A stretch of DNA of 64,000 bases from positions 346,501-410,500 of the forward strand of contig JAUJYZ010000169.1 in NCBI GenBank assembly GCA_033675265.1, written 5' to 3'. The notes beneath the pieces are model-generated. The model searched no databases. It saw only the letters and a list, made by a program, of their open reading frames with translations, and was not told where the DNA came from. The stretch comes from Actinostola sp. cb2023 (taxonomy: Eukaryota > Cnidaria > Anthozoa > Actiniaria > Actinostolidae). A program made the position numbers and the translations under genes. Each line of letters begins with the position of its first letter. Positions within the stretch are counted from its first letter, which is position 1. Positions 29,401 through 41,969 of this stretch are shown here, piece after piece.

Positions 29401-32400
29401 AACAACAGGATGGACCTACTGATGCACATAGAGCAAGAACATTACAAAGGGAAAATACTCAGGTACCTGTACTGTATATATATTTTCTCTTGCTGGGCTC
29501 CCTGTGTTATATTCTACTCTAACACAGGAAGACCAAAAGAGACAAAGTTGCTTGTGAAAGAAGTCTGAAAATGAATGAATTTATGAACGAATAAAATGTA
29601 GACGAATGAATAAGATAGAAGGATGGAGATATATGTGAATAATTCATACGTACGTGGATGAGAATGGATGGATGAGAATGGATGGATGAGAATGGGTGGA
29701 TGAGAATGGTTGGATGGATGAGAATGGATGGATGGATGAGAATGGATGGATGAGAATGGATGGATGGATGAGAATGGATAGATGAGAATGAATGGATGAG
29801 ATTGGATGAATGAATGGATGGATGAGAATGGATGGATTAGAATGGATGGATGGATGAGAATGGATGGATGAGAATGGATGGATGAGAATGGATGGATGAG
29901 AATGGATCATTGATGAGAATGGATCATTGATGAGAATGGATGAATGGACAATGAAATAGATGAGGTCTGGTGGCATATAATTGACTGTATAAATTTGTAC
30001 TTGTTTCAGTTACATATGAAACTAAAAAATCTACTGTCAGAACTTGAAGAAATAAGATCACAGAGAGAAAATGCTGGTTTACAATCAGATCATGTGTCCA
30101 GGCTTCAAGCAAGGCAGGTCTCTGAATTGACCTCCAAATGTAAGGCATTTGAAACAGAACGAGATTCCTTAAAGCTACAGTGCAAGACTTTGCAAAATGA
30201 ACTTGACAAGAAAAATGAGCAACAGGTAGGCAGACATTGAATTCTACATAATACAAGATAGAGGTTAAAATAAGTTACACATAGTTCTTACAACCTCCTT
30301 GACAAGAACAAGCTTCCCTTCCCTCCCCTCCCCTCCCTTTCCATTCTGTTGGTGCTAATAACAGTAGAACTCCACCTTTTGGCCACCCCATTATTACGGG
30401 CCACTTATTTGGCCTTGAACAATGGCTCAACTGGCCATATTACTGGGATTCCATGGGGTTCCACTGTTGTCTTCATTGTGATCACTATATTCTATTATTA
30501 ATACTCTGTTCCTCAGGATCAGCTGACCTCAGAAATCCACCAACTGGAAAAAGAGAATATGTCAGGCAAAAGGTATTTAAAGTCAGTGCACTAACAATCC
30601 AGCTGCAATTCTATTCCAATTCTATTCTATTTTTTGATTGCAGCAAATTGGATGAGATGTCACACAAAAATAAAGTTGAAATCAGTAATCTACGAATGAG
30701 GTAACATTTATGTTGTCAAATTAAACTGAAATGTATACCGTACATGTACATTATATAATTTGTACAAAGTTACCTGATCACATGAGTTCCCAGAGGCTCT
30801 GTGATTAGAGCACCTGACTAGTATCCAGGAGATCATGGGTTCTAATCCCATCTGAAAAATCTGAATCTTTTATATTTACACTGATGAAAGGCAACAAACT
30901 ACATGTATGTACACTGTAGTTACTAATGATTACATTTATCAAGTGAACATTGTGCTATTCCCTTTCAAAGAAAAACTATTGAATTGTACATTGAACTGGT
31001 ATGTGACTGTTAATATATATAATTTCTGACAGTCTCACCAAAAACAGAGGAGACCTAGAAAGGGAGAGAGATGAACTGAAAGCAGAAATTGATTCTTCAA
31101 AAAATAAAATTCAAGTATCAGAAAGAACTATAGAACACCTGAAGACCTCGCTGGAGGAAAAGGTACGCAAATAATTGAATCTGCAGAGTACATTTGTACA
31201 AAGACATTGAAATACATGTAACTATCTTTGGATCTGAGCTGTGCTCCGTGGTCAGGCATGGGTCATATGGTAGCAGCATAGTGTGCCTTTATGCCTTCAA
31301 CTCAGCCATATTGAGCTGCATCCTTCGTACTTGTAATTCAGCTGCCTACTGCAAGGAAGGATGAATAGCCCCCAAATATTTATTATTATTATTTTTTATT
31401 ATGAACTATCACTGTCAGTAATGCTGAAGCTAAATGCTGACCATTGTGGTGCCAGTGTGAAATGAGATCTTATAGGGTTGAGAATCAGTGATCCAGTCAG
31501 AGATCTTTCCATATATGGTACATGTACATGTAATGTGCTGTCCATCTACATTGAAAGGGAGCCAAGGTGTTTCATTTGGTTTCAACTATGTACATGTACT
31601 GTATAGTGTGCTGCCTTCTTATACCCCGTTCACACCAAACCTTGTTTAGTTAAACTAAGTTTGTTCTCGCTTCTCTAATTCGAGGGCATTTAATTTCACA
31701 AGAATCAAACTACCTGGAATTTATACTGTGCAACATAAAGGACAGTTTACCAGCAGTTTTGTGCCAAAAGTTTCATGGCGTCTGTAGATAATTTTCTAAG
31801 CCTGTTTAGTTAAACCACCTTAAACCATGTTTAAGCCTTGGTGTGAAATTGCATGCAAGTTTGAGCCCTGTTTTGACAACCTATCTGTCTTGTTACAGTA
31901 CCAGTCAGAAGTATCTTAACATGTGTGTACGTGTAATTTGAGTGTAGTACACATACATATTTACTAGTAATGAGCTTTGGAAGTGTGTGCAGTTACTACA
32001 CTTGTTTGTGTGAACTCAACACACCTCAGCGTACTACACTCAGTTTACACTCAGAATACACACAAAAAATGTCGAGATTCTTCTCAACGGTACTATAGGT
32101 CAGGGTTGTCAAGTCTAGGTTTTTCAGAAGCTGGCTTTCATGCTGTGCTGTGACCATCATGGTTTAGGATATCAAATGAATCTGACCATGCCATGCATCA
32201 TATATGTACAGTGTGGTAGGTAGGTGTAGAGGGTACAGTGTACATTGCTTGCCTGACTTAGACCTTCTTTTTCCACTGTTACTAGGAACTGGAAGTCAGT
32301 AAAAGAATACAAGATGTCAAGGAGAAAGAATGGGAGAATTTAGCTCTACTGGAACAAACCAACAATCAGGTAAAATAGTGCTTGACTGAGAAATGAAGAT

Positions 32401-35400
32401 GAGATACTGGTATTAGCAAGGTGGTTGCTAGGGGAGATGGGTGCCTATGAATGCTTTGGCTTGAATGAGATACTGGTATTAGCAAGGTGGTTGCTAGGGG
32501 AGATGGGTGCCTATGAGTGCTTTGGCTTGAATGAGATACTGGTATTAGCAAGGTGGTTGCTAGGGGAGATGGGTGCCTATGAGTGCTTTGGCTTGAATGA
32601 GATACTGGTATTAGCAAGGTGGTTGCTAGGAAAGATGGGTGCCTATGAGTGCTTTGGCTTGAATGAGATACTGGTATTAGCAAGGTGGTTGCTAGGGGAG
32701 ATGGGTGCCTATGAATGCTTTGGCTTGAATGAGATACTGGTATTAGCAAGGTGGTTGCTAGGAAAGATGGGTGCCTATGAGTGCTTTGGCTTGAATGAGA
32801 TACTGGTATTAGCAAGGTGGTTGCTAGGGGAGATGGGTGCCTATGAGTGCTTTGGCTTGAATGAGATACTGGTATTAGCAAGGTGGTTGCTAGGGGAGAT
32901 GGGTGCCTATGAGTGCTTTGGCTTGAATGAGATACTGGTATTAGCAAGGTGGTTGCTAGGGGAGATGGGTGCCTATGAATGCTTTGGTTTGAATGAGATA
33001 CTGGTATTAGCAAGGTGGTTGCTAGGGGAGATGGGTGCCTATGAGTGCTTTGGCTTGAATGAGATACTGGTATTAGCAAGGTGGTTGCTAGGAAAGATGG
33101 GTGCCTATGAGTGCTTTGGCTTGAATGAGATACTGGTATTAGCAAGGTGGTTGCTAGGGGAGATGGGTGCCTATGAGTGCTTTGGCTTGAATGAGATACT
33201 GGTATTAGCAAGGTGGTTGCTAGGGGAGATGGGTGCCTATGAATGCTTTGGCTTGAATGAGATACTGGTATTAGCAAGGTGGTTGCTAGGGGAGATGGGT
33301 GCCTATGAGTGCTTTGGCTTGAATGAGATACTGGTATTAGCAAGGTGGTTGCTAGGGGAGATGGGTGCCTATGAGTGCTTTGGCTTGAATGAGATACTGG
33401 TATTAGCAAGGTGGTTGCTAGGGGAGATGGGTGCCTATGAGTGCTTTGGCTTGAATGAGATACTGGTACACGCAAAAAAATGTCGGATATCTTACGCTTC
33501 AGTTTAGCAAGGTGGTTGCTAGGAAAGATGGGTGCCTATGAGTGCTTTGGCTTGAATGAGATACTGGTATTAGCAAGGTGGTTGCTAGGGGAGATGGGTG
33601 CCTATGAATGCTTTGGCTTGAATGAGATACTGGTATTAGCAAGGTGGTTGCTAGGAAAGATGGGTGCCTATGAGTCTTTGGCTTGAAAAAGAATACTGGT
33701 ATTAGCAAGGTGGTTGCTAGGGGAGATGGGTGCCTATGAGTGCTTTGGCTTGAATGAGATACTGGTATTAGCAAGGTGGTTGCTAGGGGAGATGGGTGCC
33801 TATGAATGCTTTGCTTGAATGAGATACTGGTATGCAAGGTGGTTGCTAGGGGAGATGGGTGCCTATGAATGCTTTGGCTTGAATGAGATACTGGTATTAG
33901 CAAGGTGGTTGCTAGGGGAGATGGGTGCCTATGAATGCTTTGGCTTGAATGAGATACTGGTATTAGCAAGGTGGTTGCTAGGGGAGATGGGTGCCTATGA
34001 GTGCTTTGGCTTGATACAAAATATTGTACATGTATTCAATATAATTTTATTTGATGATATTGTAGTGAAACAAAATGTTCTTGTAAATGTACATCATCTT
34101 GTACAATGTATGTCTAAGAACTTCTTACATGTATACTTAAAATATTTTAGTATCCTTCTAAAATACTGTTCTGTGTATCGGTACAATGTCTTACTTACTA
34201 AAACCTTTTTATCTGTTGTATGTTTACAGCTGGAGACTAGGCTAGGGCAATTAGAAAGGTACAGTCATACAACTACCATACAATACACAATGTACACAGT
34301 TATTGACATTATTATTATATTATATTGTAAACATTATATACAATGTACTATATGTATATAGTCAACAATGATCTAGTGATGGTCTAGTGGAGAGTGGCCA
34401 ACAGGCGCTGGGTTTGATCCCTGGCCTTGGCGATCACATTGTGTCCTTGGGCAAGACACATTGCTCTGCTACTCCAACAGGTCTATGACGGAGTACTGTC
34501 AAATTGTTAGAGAAATGGGGCGGTAACCTGCAATTGCCTAGCATCCAGTTCAAAGGGACTAGCAATACTCCTAGTCGCTTCATGCTACATGTACATGAAC
34601 AAGAGTTAAGCACTGGCCACATGGGCTGCCTGGCCTGGAATGTCGGAGTAGACATCCTTGGTTGCATATACAGTATATGCAAGAATAAGTCTGCAATAGT
34701 GGTAAATGATTCTCGAGTAAACTTTCTCTAACCTTCAGTGGTTAGAGAACTCCTTGTTGTCTGTAATAGTGAGGTGTTTCCTGACAATAACTACTCATAC
34801 ATCTACTGTAAAGAGCTTTCATTTCCACACCACAGATCGAAACAAGAAGTAGATACAGCTCACCAAAACCAGGCTGAAGCAATGGAGGATAAGCTACGGT
34901 CTGTGTCAGATAGTAAGGTGTGTAACACCCTACTCCCTCCACTGATTTCCCAAGGCTGTGAAGGTTGCACTTTGTTGTTTGTGTACATATCAGACATGTT
35001 GGTTCTACTTGTTTATTATTTACTAAATCCCGGTGAACCGAGATTTGCACTTACTGTTGTATACAATAATTCATGTTTTATTTGTTGTAGAATCAAGTAG
35101 AAAAGGAGTGTTCAATATTGAAAGCACAGTTAAAGGAAAACGCAGACATTGCAAATGAACTAGAAAAGGTGTGTTTACAGTGGGTCTCACATCACTTTGG
35201 ACAAGCGGGTTCCGTAGGTCGTTCCATAGGTCGTTCCGTAGGTCGTTCCATAGGTCGTTCCGTAGGTCGTTCCATAGGTCGTTCCGTAGGTCGTTCCATA
35301 GGTCGTTCCATAGGTCGTTCCATAGGTCGTTCCATAGGTCGTTCCATAGGTCGTTCCATAGGTCGTTCCATAGGTCTTTCCATAGGTCGTTCCATAGGTC

Positions 35401-38400
35401 GTTCCATAGGTCGTTCCATAGGTCGTTCCATAGGTCCATAGGTCGTTCCATAGGTCGTTCCATAGGTCGTTCCGTAGGTCGTTCCGTAGGTCGTTCCGTA
35501 GGTCGTTCCGTAGTCGTTCGTAGGTCGTTCCATAGGTCGTTCCATAGGTCGTTCCATAGGTCGTTCCATAGGTCGTTCCGTAGGTCGTTCCGTAGGTCGT
35601 TCCGTAGGTCGTTCCATAGGTCGTTCCATAGGTCGTTCCGTAGGTCTTTCCGTAGGTCTTTCCGTAGGTCGTTCCATAGGTCGTTCCATAGGTCGTTCCG
35701 TAGGTCGTTCCGTAGGTCGTTCCGTAGGTCGTTCCGTAGGTCGTTCCGTAGGTCGTTCCATAGGTCGTTCCATAGGTCTTTCCGAAGGTCTTTCCGTAGG
35801 TCGTTCCGTAGGTCGTTTCGAAGGTCTTTCCAAAGGTCGTTCCGTAGATCGTTCCGTAGGTCGTTCCGTAGGTCGTTCCGTAGATCGTTCCGAAGGTCGT
35901 TCCGTAGATCGTTCCGTAGGTCGTTCCGTAGATCGTTCCGTAGGTCGTTCCGTAGGTCGTTCCGTAGGTCGTCCATAGGTCGTTCCATAGGTCGTTCCAT
36001 AGGTCGTTCCATAGGTCGTTCCATAGGTCGTTCCATAGGTCGTTCCATAGGTCGTTCCGTAGGTCGTTCCGTAGGTCGTTCCGTAGGTCGTTCCCTAGGT
36101 CGTTCCATAGGTCGTTCCATAGGTCGTTCCATAGGTCGTTCCATAGGTCGTTCCGAAGGTCTTTCCGTAGGTCGTTCCATAGGTCGTTCCATAGGTCGTT
36201 CCGAAGGTCGTTCCGTAGGTCGTTCCGTAGGTCGTTCCGTAGGTCGTTCCGTAGGTCGTTCCATAGGTCGTTCCATAGGTCGTTCCGAAGGTCGTTCCGT
36301 AGGTCGTTCCGTAGGTCGTTTCGAAGGTCTTTCCAAAGGTCTTTCCAAAGGTCGGTCCGTAGATCGTTCCGTAGGTCGTTCCGTAGGTCGTTCCATAGGT
36401 CGTTCCATAGGTCGTTCCATAGGTCGTTCCGTAGGTCGTTCCGTAGTTCGGGAAATTTGAAATGAACTAGATATTTCTCATTTAGTAAGTTTGCTTCAAT
36501 AATGAGTACAATATTTGCTTTGAACAATAATCAAATTCAAAACTTCTTTAGGGAGAACTACCTTGTTTTGTAATGCAATTCACTTTGCTGCAAATCAAGT
36601 TTGTACTTCAAGTGTAACGAATTTCCACATTTACGCGGGAAGCAAGTTTGAAGTTCACCAACGAAGTTCATTTTGAAGTTCCCAGGTTCAAGGCAAACTT
36701 CGGAACTAGATATTGGAAAGTCAGAATACTTGTATTGAGCTCTGGTGGTGTGCACTGCTTACATATCATCATGGTGATCATCATCATCATCATTGTAATC
36801 ATCACCACACTTACAATTGACAGGGTATTATGATTGTCATTGATTTTGATTTTTAATTTTAATTCCATTTACACCATTTTTTACAATAATTATTAATAAA
36901 TAAGGTAGATTTTTTTTGCAGATAGTTAGGTGTTGGGATACCTGAAAATAGTTTGTAGACTAATCAAAGTCAGGTGCCCCAGTACAATGAAAGGAAATTA
37001 CAAATATCTCTGAATTTTGGTCATAAAATGACATCAATCTGATTATCATTATCACACTATCTTAATAATCATCGTTGTCATCATCATCACAACTCGTACA
37101 ATTTTCATTATATTATAATTATTATTATTGCCATTGTCATTATTTGTAAATTGAGTTACTTTGTTTAGGAAAAGTCATCTTATCAAGAGCTGAAACAAAA
37201 ACATCAACAACTACAAAACCATTATCAAAGGTGCGTGATAAAATATCGTGAGGGAATAAGAAAAACAGTACTATGTTACAGTACAGTGCGACTCTCAAAA
37301 CTGTCACCACCTGTAATAGAGTCGTTTTCGTATGAGTGGGAAAGTTATTGCACCGTCACCGCACTGCGTCTTGCCGTATTGAAAGAGTTTGATTGGATGA
37401 GATACATCTGCTCGCTTTTTGATTGGTTCAGAAAGGATGCCATTTAAGTGTCACGGTTCCGTAGGTTTCCCCTTCATATGAAAACGACTCTATATCCGTA
37501 TACTTCTGGCCCCGGTTGCACGAAAGGTGAATAGCGCTATCAACCGGATAAGTCTTATCCAACGGATAAAACTGATGCAGTTATCCAATAAATTTTATCC
37601 GTTGGATAGGACTTATCCGGTGGATAGCGCTATTCACCTTTCGTGCAACCGGGGCCTGTTGTCGTTATTAGCCAATCAGCTTTCATCATGCCAAGGCATT
37701 GTATTGGTTTTGGTCGAGACAAGTATTCAGTTTTCAGCGTTTAATGCAATGTGCAATTGCCTATGTCCATGCACCTTAGAGTGGTTTTCGTATGAGTGGG
37801 AAACCTACGGAACCGTGACACTCAAATGGCTTCCTTTCTGAACCAATCAAAAACCGTGCAGATGCATCTCATCCAATCAAACTCTTTCAATACGGCAAGG
37901 CGCGGTGCCATATAACTTTCCCACTCATATGAAAACGACTCTATTAAACTTAATGATGGTGTCACGATGGCACCGAAACGTTCATCATTATTATCCTTGA
38001 TTTCCATAGTTAAATATTGTTATTTTGCTGACTGTATTCATGAATCTCTTTTTTCCCCAAATCTCAGTGCACTAAGCAGTGAGCAACAGCTTGTAACATC
38101 GAATGAAAGATTAAAAAATTCCATAGAACTTCTAAATAACGAATTAGGTATGTAAAATACTAGTTATTCATTATTGATATTGGTGTTAGTACATAGAAAT
38201 ATAACTTGCCACGTTAAAAGGCCTTCGTCATGTTGACATGCAAAGAAGGCGTTTCATAACTGTACTATGGCCACATTTACAGTGCGGCGACTTCAACCGG
38301 GGCCACTTAGATGAACGAGAATGCTCTCTCCTGATTGGCTGAAGTACACAAATGTTGAAATTGGCTTTGTTTTTGACTGAATTGTGATTGGTTCTCGTTG

Positions 38401-39004
38401 TCTAAGTGGCCCCGGTTACAGTAGTCGCACTGTAATTATAAAGGTGCAATCACACGGTGCAACATTGCTGGCAATTTTGTTGCAGCGTGTGTCCACCCAT
38501 GAAACCGATTGCTCGCAATGGACTAGCGCGCGCTAATACGACGTAATTTGTTGCTCGCAATGTTGCAGAAGTAGGACTCGATTCTACTTCTGCAACATTG
38601 CGCGCAACGTGTTGCAGAGGTGGACACACGCTGCAACAATACATGTTGCAGGGAATGTTACACGAAATGTTGCACCGTGTGTCCGCACCTTAAATAATAA
38701 TAATAATTATTATTATTATAAAGGTACGGTAAGCCTTTCTGTAGGACTCAGGGAAAGGGAAGGATACAGGGATGGAGGTGGAAGGGAGAATACTTATAGA
38801 GTTATACTGTACTCAGTTTTGTAAGAATTAAAGAGCCCAACTCAGTTTCGTCTTTTCTATGTTTAGGTGTAGCAAGATCAGAATGTCAACGAATGCAGGA
38901 CGAACATATTAACGCGCTTGAACAGAACAGGTACTACACCCACCCTCTCACGGGATATTTATTGTCATCGGTCATTGATGGTAGGGAATTACGAATTCAG
39001 AAAG

Positions 39005-39039
<35 letters not shown>

Positions 39040-41230
39040 CCAGTAATAGCATCGTCTCAATGTACTTGGGGGGGGGGGGGGGGGGAGCTACCTGGGCCGT
39101 TACACGTAATATGAGTGGCCGCTTACATGTAATATGGGGTGGTCGCTTAATAGGGGTTGGTCGCTTATAGGAGTTTTTTCAGTAAACAATAGGACGTTGA
39201 TAACTGGCCGCTTAATATGGGGGGCCGCTTAATAGGGGTTCGACAGTAGTATCTCGATGGTAGTCCCCTCATGAAGAGCAATGATGTATACTGTTATGAT
39301 AACTTACCATTGTACGTAATTCAGGCACCAGGCCAGTGAAGAGAGGGCTGCATTAGAAAAGGATATTAAACGACTAGAGACGAAGCACAAAGAAGCCGAA
39401 GAGAAATCAACAAAAGGGAATAAGCTATTTGACAAGGTAAAGAAATCTTTTGATCGAAATGGTTTATATCGAAGCGTAATGGAGGGCAAAGGGAAAGAGA
39501 GCTGCAGGAAGGGGATGGATTGACTAGAATGTGGTAAAGAACATGAACTTCGTGTAATTCAGTTTTTGCAAACTGCAATGTTGATTGTTCATTAAACTAT
39601 TATAGCGATAAATGACGGCGATGTTGTTCGTTGTTGTTATTGTTGTTCATTGTTGTTGTTGTTGGTGATGTTGGTGATGATAATGATGATAACGGCATTA
39701 GTGATGTTGGCGAGTGGTGGTGATGATGATGATAGAGCACGGTGAGTCGCATGGTAATGATATTGGTGTGATGAAGTTGGTGATGATAATGATGATGGTC
39801 TTTATGATGATGATGATGATTACGGCATTAGTGATGTTGGTGAGTGGTGGTGGTGATGATGATGATGATAGAGCATGGTGAGTCGCATGGTAATGATATT
39901 GGTGTGATGAAGTTGGTGATGATAATGATGATGGTCTTTATGATGATGATGATGATTACGGCATTAGTGATGTTGGCGAGTGGTGATGATGATGATAGAG
40001 CACGGTGAGTCGCATGGTAATGATATTGGTGTGATGAAGTTGGTGATGATAATGATGATGGTCTTTATGATGATGATGATGATTACGGCATTAGTGATGT
40101 TGGTGAGTGGTGGTGGTGATGATGATGATGATAGAGCATGGTGAGTCGCATGGTAATGATATTGGTGTGATGAAGTTGGTGATGATAATGATGATGGTCT
40201 TATGATGATGATGATGATTACGGCATTAGTGATGTTGGTGAGTGGTGGTGGTGATGATGATGATGATAGAGCATGGTGAGTCGCATGGTAATGATATTGG
40301 TGTGATGAAGTTGGTGATGATAATGATGATGGTCTTTATGATGATGATGATGATTACGGCATTAGTGATGTTGGTGAGTGGTGGTGGTGATGATGATGAT
40401 AGCGGTGACATGGCGATGGTAGATGGTAATGGTTTTGTTGATGTCTATGGTGTTGATGATGCTGATGATAAGGGTAGTGGTTATGATGACGATGATCAAT
40501 TTAATTGAAATCAAACAAATACAAATATTTACAAGTTTGTTTCCTTTGTTTCAGAAACGCAAAAAATACAAACAAGAAATAGTAGAACTAAAAGGCAAAA
40601 TCCAGTTACTAGAGAAGAAAGAAGAGCAGCTAGTACTTGAACGAGAATCTGAGAAGAGAAAACGGGAATTGGAAGAAGAGAAAAATAAGAGGCAGATGGA
40701 GAAGTTTGCTAAGAGACATAGTCGATTTAAGAACATGCTAAACAGTAGTCAGCCTGGATTTGGAGGGGGACTTATAAGTAGTACACCTGTACCTTTTAAT
40801 GTCACTACTGAACAGGTAAGTAGTAGTACCCCCCTCTCCCGAACTCATCTTTCTAGACCTCCCCTCCCCTCCCTATCTGTGGTGACCACCCCTCCCCTCC
40901 CTAATTATATATATGGGGGTGGTTATTACTGATGTAAAAATAAGAATGTCCTGTCAGTCACTTTTACAACTACAATTGTTGTTGGAGTGCGACCAACAAC
41001 ATTATAACGTTTTCAAACAAACTCTAGTTTAGACGTACATCAAGACGATTCGAAGGTCGCATGCACGTGCTTGCCACGTGTCAACCAATTGCGTCAAGTG
41101 CCTTACGTTGTTTGTGTTTTACTAGGATCGTCAACAACGAGACATCGCATCTGTTCGTGATCGAATAGAAGAACTGGAGACAACACAGCGTGAAATGAGT
41201 AACTTACTTCAGGACAACCTAACTCCTTAA
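26404..41230 (+). CDS. CEP83: CEP83 (CCDC41) distal-appendage coiled-coil protein, complete, 20 exons
   Basis: CEP83 sits at the distal appendages of the mother centriole, where it recruits other appendage proteins and allows docking for ciliogenesis. Exons: 26404-26550, 27151-27291, 28063-28134, 28509-28549, 28861-28921, 29307-29462, 30010-30225, 30517-30572, 30644-30700, 31033-31162, 32286-32369, 34230-34258, 34836-34917, 35091-35168, 37169-37230, 38068-38147, 38867-38930, 39325-39436, 40555-40815, 41126-41230. All phases agree and give 677 residues against 701 in human CEP83. Matches to human CEP83 from memory include YETLKVEHLQLQ, TPNKLEMIRVKLLEEIEKP, FNKLRYDYSFLKSEYEH, KNKVEISNLR and the C-terminal RIEELETTQRE. 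Almost the whole protein is predicted coiled coil, rich in E, K, Q and L. The start was chosen for its strong context (CACCATGG). An AG at 26383-26384 just upstream suggests a spliced 5' leader; an in-frame upstream coding exon cannot be excluded. Confidence 0.95.
26815..26886 (+). mobile_element. LINE or SINE 3' tail
   Basis: GTAAAGCGCCATTGGACAGT, then GGCGCTATATAAG and (ATT)n. A close relative is at 50608-50671. It lies in CEP83 intron 1. Confidence 0.55.
27840..27912 (-). mobile_element. retroposon-like 3' tail, minus strand
   Basis: Read on the minus strand it ends AATAAAGATTATCATCATCA, a LINE/SINE-like tail, after a CTCTCTGGGTGAGCACC body. Confidence 0.45.
29650..29945 (+). repeat. (GGATGGATGAGAAT)n array
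   Basis: An imperfect 10-14-bp unit fills most of the CEP83 intron before the exon at 30010. Confidence 0.95.
30785..30852 (+). mobile_element. tRNA-derived SINE fragment in CEP83 intron
   Basis: GCTCTGTGATTAGAGCACCT resembles an A-box region and GGGTTCTAATCCC a B box with one change. The spacing fits a tRNA-derived SINE head. Confidence 0.55.
31622..31852. mobile_element. degenerate MITE with TTCACACCAA ends
   Basis: CGTTCACACCAA pairs with TTGGTGTGAA, and GTTTAGTTAAAC occurs near both ends. Confidence 0.5.
31898..32098. mobile_element. degenerate TA-flanked MITE
   Basis: ACAGTACCAGTCAGAAGTAT and the complement of GATTCTTCTCAACGGTACTA are similar ends. The interior repeats GTAGTACAC-like blocks. 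Confidence 0.45.
32396..34012 (+). repeat. 66-bp minisatellite in CEP83 intron
   Basis: About 24 units built from GCAAGGTGGTTGCTAGGGGA, GATGGGTGCCTATGAGTGCT and TTGGCTTGAATGAGATACTG. Units are 95% or more alike, with recurring GGGGAG/GGAAAG and GAGTGC/GAATGC variants. One 40-bp interruption (33468-33505) breaks the array. The period is 22 codons and frames of about 360 codons are open on both strands, but the array is intronic. Confidence 0.97.
34372..34690 (+). mobile_element. tRNA-derived SINE in CEP83 intron
   Basis: The head has GGTCTAGTGGAGAGTGG and a B box (GGGTTTGATCCC). It is followed by TTGTGTCCTTGGGCAAGACA, a conserved SINE body motif I recognise from marine animals, and then a 200-bp unclassified body. 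Confidence 0.65.
35206..36448 (+). repeat. 12-bp minisatellite in CEP83 intron
   Basis: About 103 units of CATAGGTCGTTC or CGTAGGTCGTTC (1.24 kb), with GAAGG and TAGATC variants in blocks. Frames of 360-450 codons cross it on both strands; none is a gene. Confidence 0.97.
37315..37493. mobile_element. 179-bp MITE, ends ATAGAGTCGTTTTCGTATGA
   Basis: The terminal inverted repeat pairs with CATATGAAAACGACTCTAT. The interior holds TTGAAAGAGTTTGATTGGAT. A second copy in opposite internal orientation lies 285 bases downstream. Confidence 0.87.
37508..37656. mobile_element. 149-bp palindromic MITE, copy 2 of 3
   Basis: Same ends and same internal TATCCAACGGATAAAACTGA as copy 1; it lies in a CEP83 intron between two members of another MITE family. 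Confidence 0.92.
37777..37945. mobile_element. 169-bp MITE, second copy of the ATAGAGTCG family
   Basis: Same ends and same interior as 37315-37493, reversed. The two flank the 149-bp MITE at 37508, so three elements are packed into 630 bases of one intron. Confidence 0.85.
38280..38432. mobile_element. 153-bp TA-flanked MITE
   Basis: Ends CAGTGCGGCGACT and AGTCGCACTG flanked by TA, with inner CCGGGGCCACTTAGA pairs. This is a Tc1/mariner-type layout. Confidence 0.82.
38440..38692. mobile_element. 253-bp palindromic MITE rich in GCAACATTG
   Basis: Ends AAGGTGC and GCACCTT; CACACGGTGCAACAT pairs with ATGTTGCACCGTGTG and the centre is ATTCTACTTCTGCAACATTG. It abuts the previous element with 7 bases between. 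Confidence 0.85.
39085..39250. mobile_element. degenerate Tc1/mariner-like remnant
   Basis: Direct and inverted GGCCGCTTAATAGGGGTTCG motifs, ending GACAGTA. The 60-bp hairpin at 49201 (CGAACCTCTATTTAGCG) and the stretch near 30365-30465 look like relatives. Confidence 0.45.
39680..40490 (+). repeat. about 135-bp GATGAT-rich array in CEP83 intron
   Basis: About five units with GAGCATGGTGAGTCGCATGG, TAATGATATTGGTGTGATGA and GATTACGGCATTAGTGATGT. Confidence 0.93.
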
Positions 41231-41310
41231 TTCATGTAAGGACGACTGGTTTGGTAGAGACGTTGCGGTTTGACGATGGCGTCGCGTGCATTTAGCATTG
41301 GTAGCCATGG

Positions 41311-41314
<4 letters not shown>

Positions 41315-41352
<38 letters not shown>
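41315..41352 (+). repeat. G homopolymer of about 38 bases after the CEP83 stop
   Basis: Similar G or C runs occur near 19731, 20171, 27006, 39007, 39068, 49860 and 49876. Their lengths are uncertain in any assembly. Confidence 0.85.
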
Positions 41353-41354
<2 letters not shown>

Positions 41355-41969
41355 GCGGTAGTAACATGTATAAATGCGCATCCTGTAAACAGAAAGCCTA
41401 TGTTTCTTGGGTGCGTACCTTTTTACTTTCCCCAGTTCTCCCCAGATTACCTTCCACAGGGAACCCATTCAAATTCCTAGAATAATTGCGAACAATCAGT
41501 GTTCAAAGATGCGGGCTTCCTGTGTTCTCGAGCGCCAAGTGTGTAGTCCTAGATGAAGTCGAGCTCGCTTTGTCGTCTTCACTTCGCATCGTCGATGGTA
41601 TATCTGCCGAATTATGCATCGAACAAAATACATATAAATCGCCTTAAAGGTTTCGTGTCTTTCTATGCTGGCTACACATCGCAGAGTCTTCTAAAGACCG
41701 TTCGTCGTCGTATGTCTTGTGTCCTCTAAATTGTCTTAGACTATTATATAAACCCCATACGTAGATCAAACAACTTAGATGTACTGTAGTTAAAATAACT
41801 TTCATCCCAAGAGTAGTCTTCCTATATATCTAAGTACTCAAAAGGACGGAGTTTACTCCTGACGCGTAATTTGAGCGGAGATTTTTCATGACGATTTTGT
41901 CGCGTGTGTGATCGCAGGAAAATTCCACTAAATTTCTCGCCGCAAAATCGCGACGCCGCTTTGAGGTGC

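Noticed and set aside
32366..34361. Long frames on both strands of the 66-bp array
   Set aside because: The period is a multiple of three, so any frame without a stop in one unit stays open. The array sits between two in-phase CEP83 exons.
35071..36527. Frames of 213-449 codons with RSFH, MERP or NDLR repeats
   Set aside because: By-product of the 12-bp array in a CEP83 intron.
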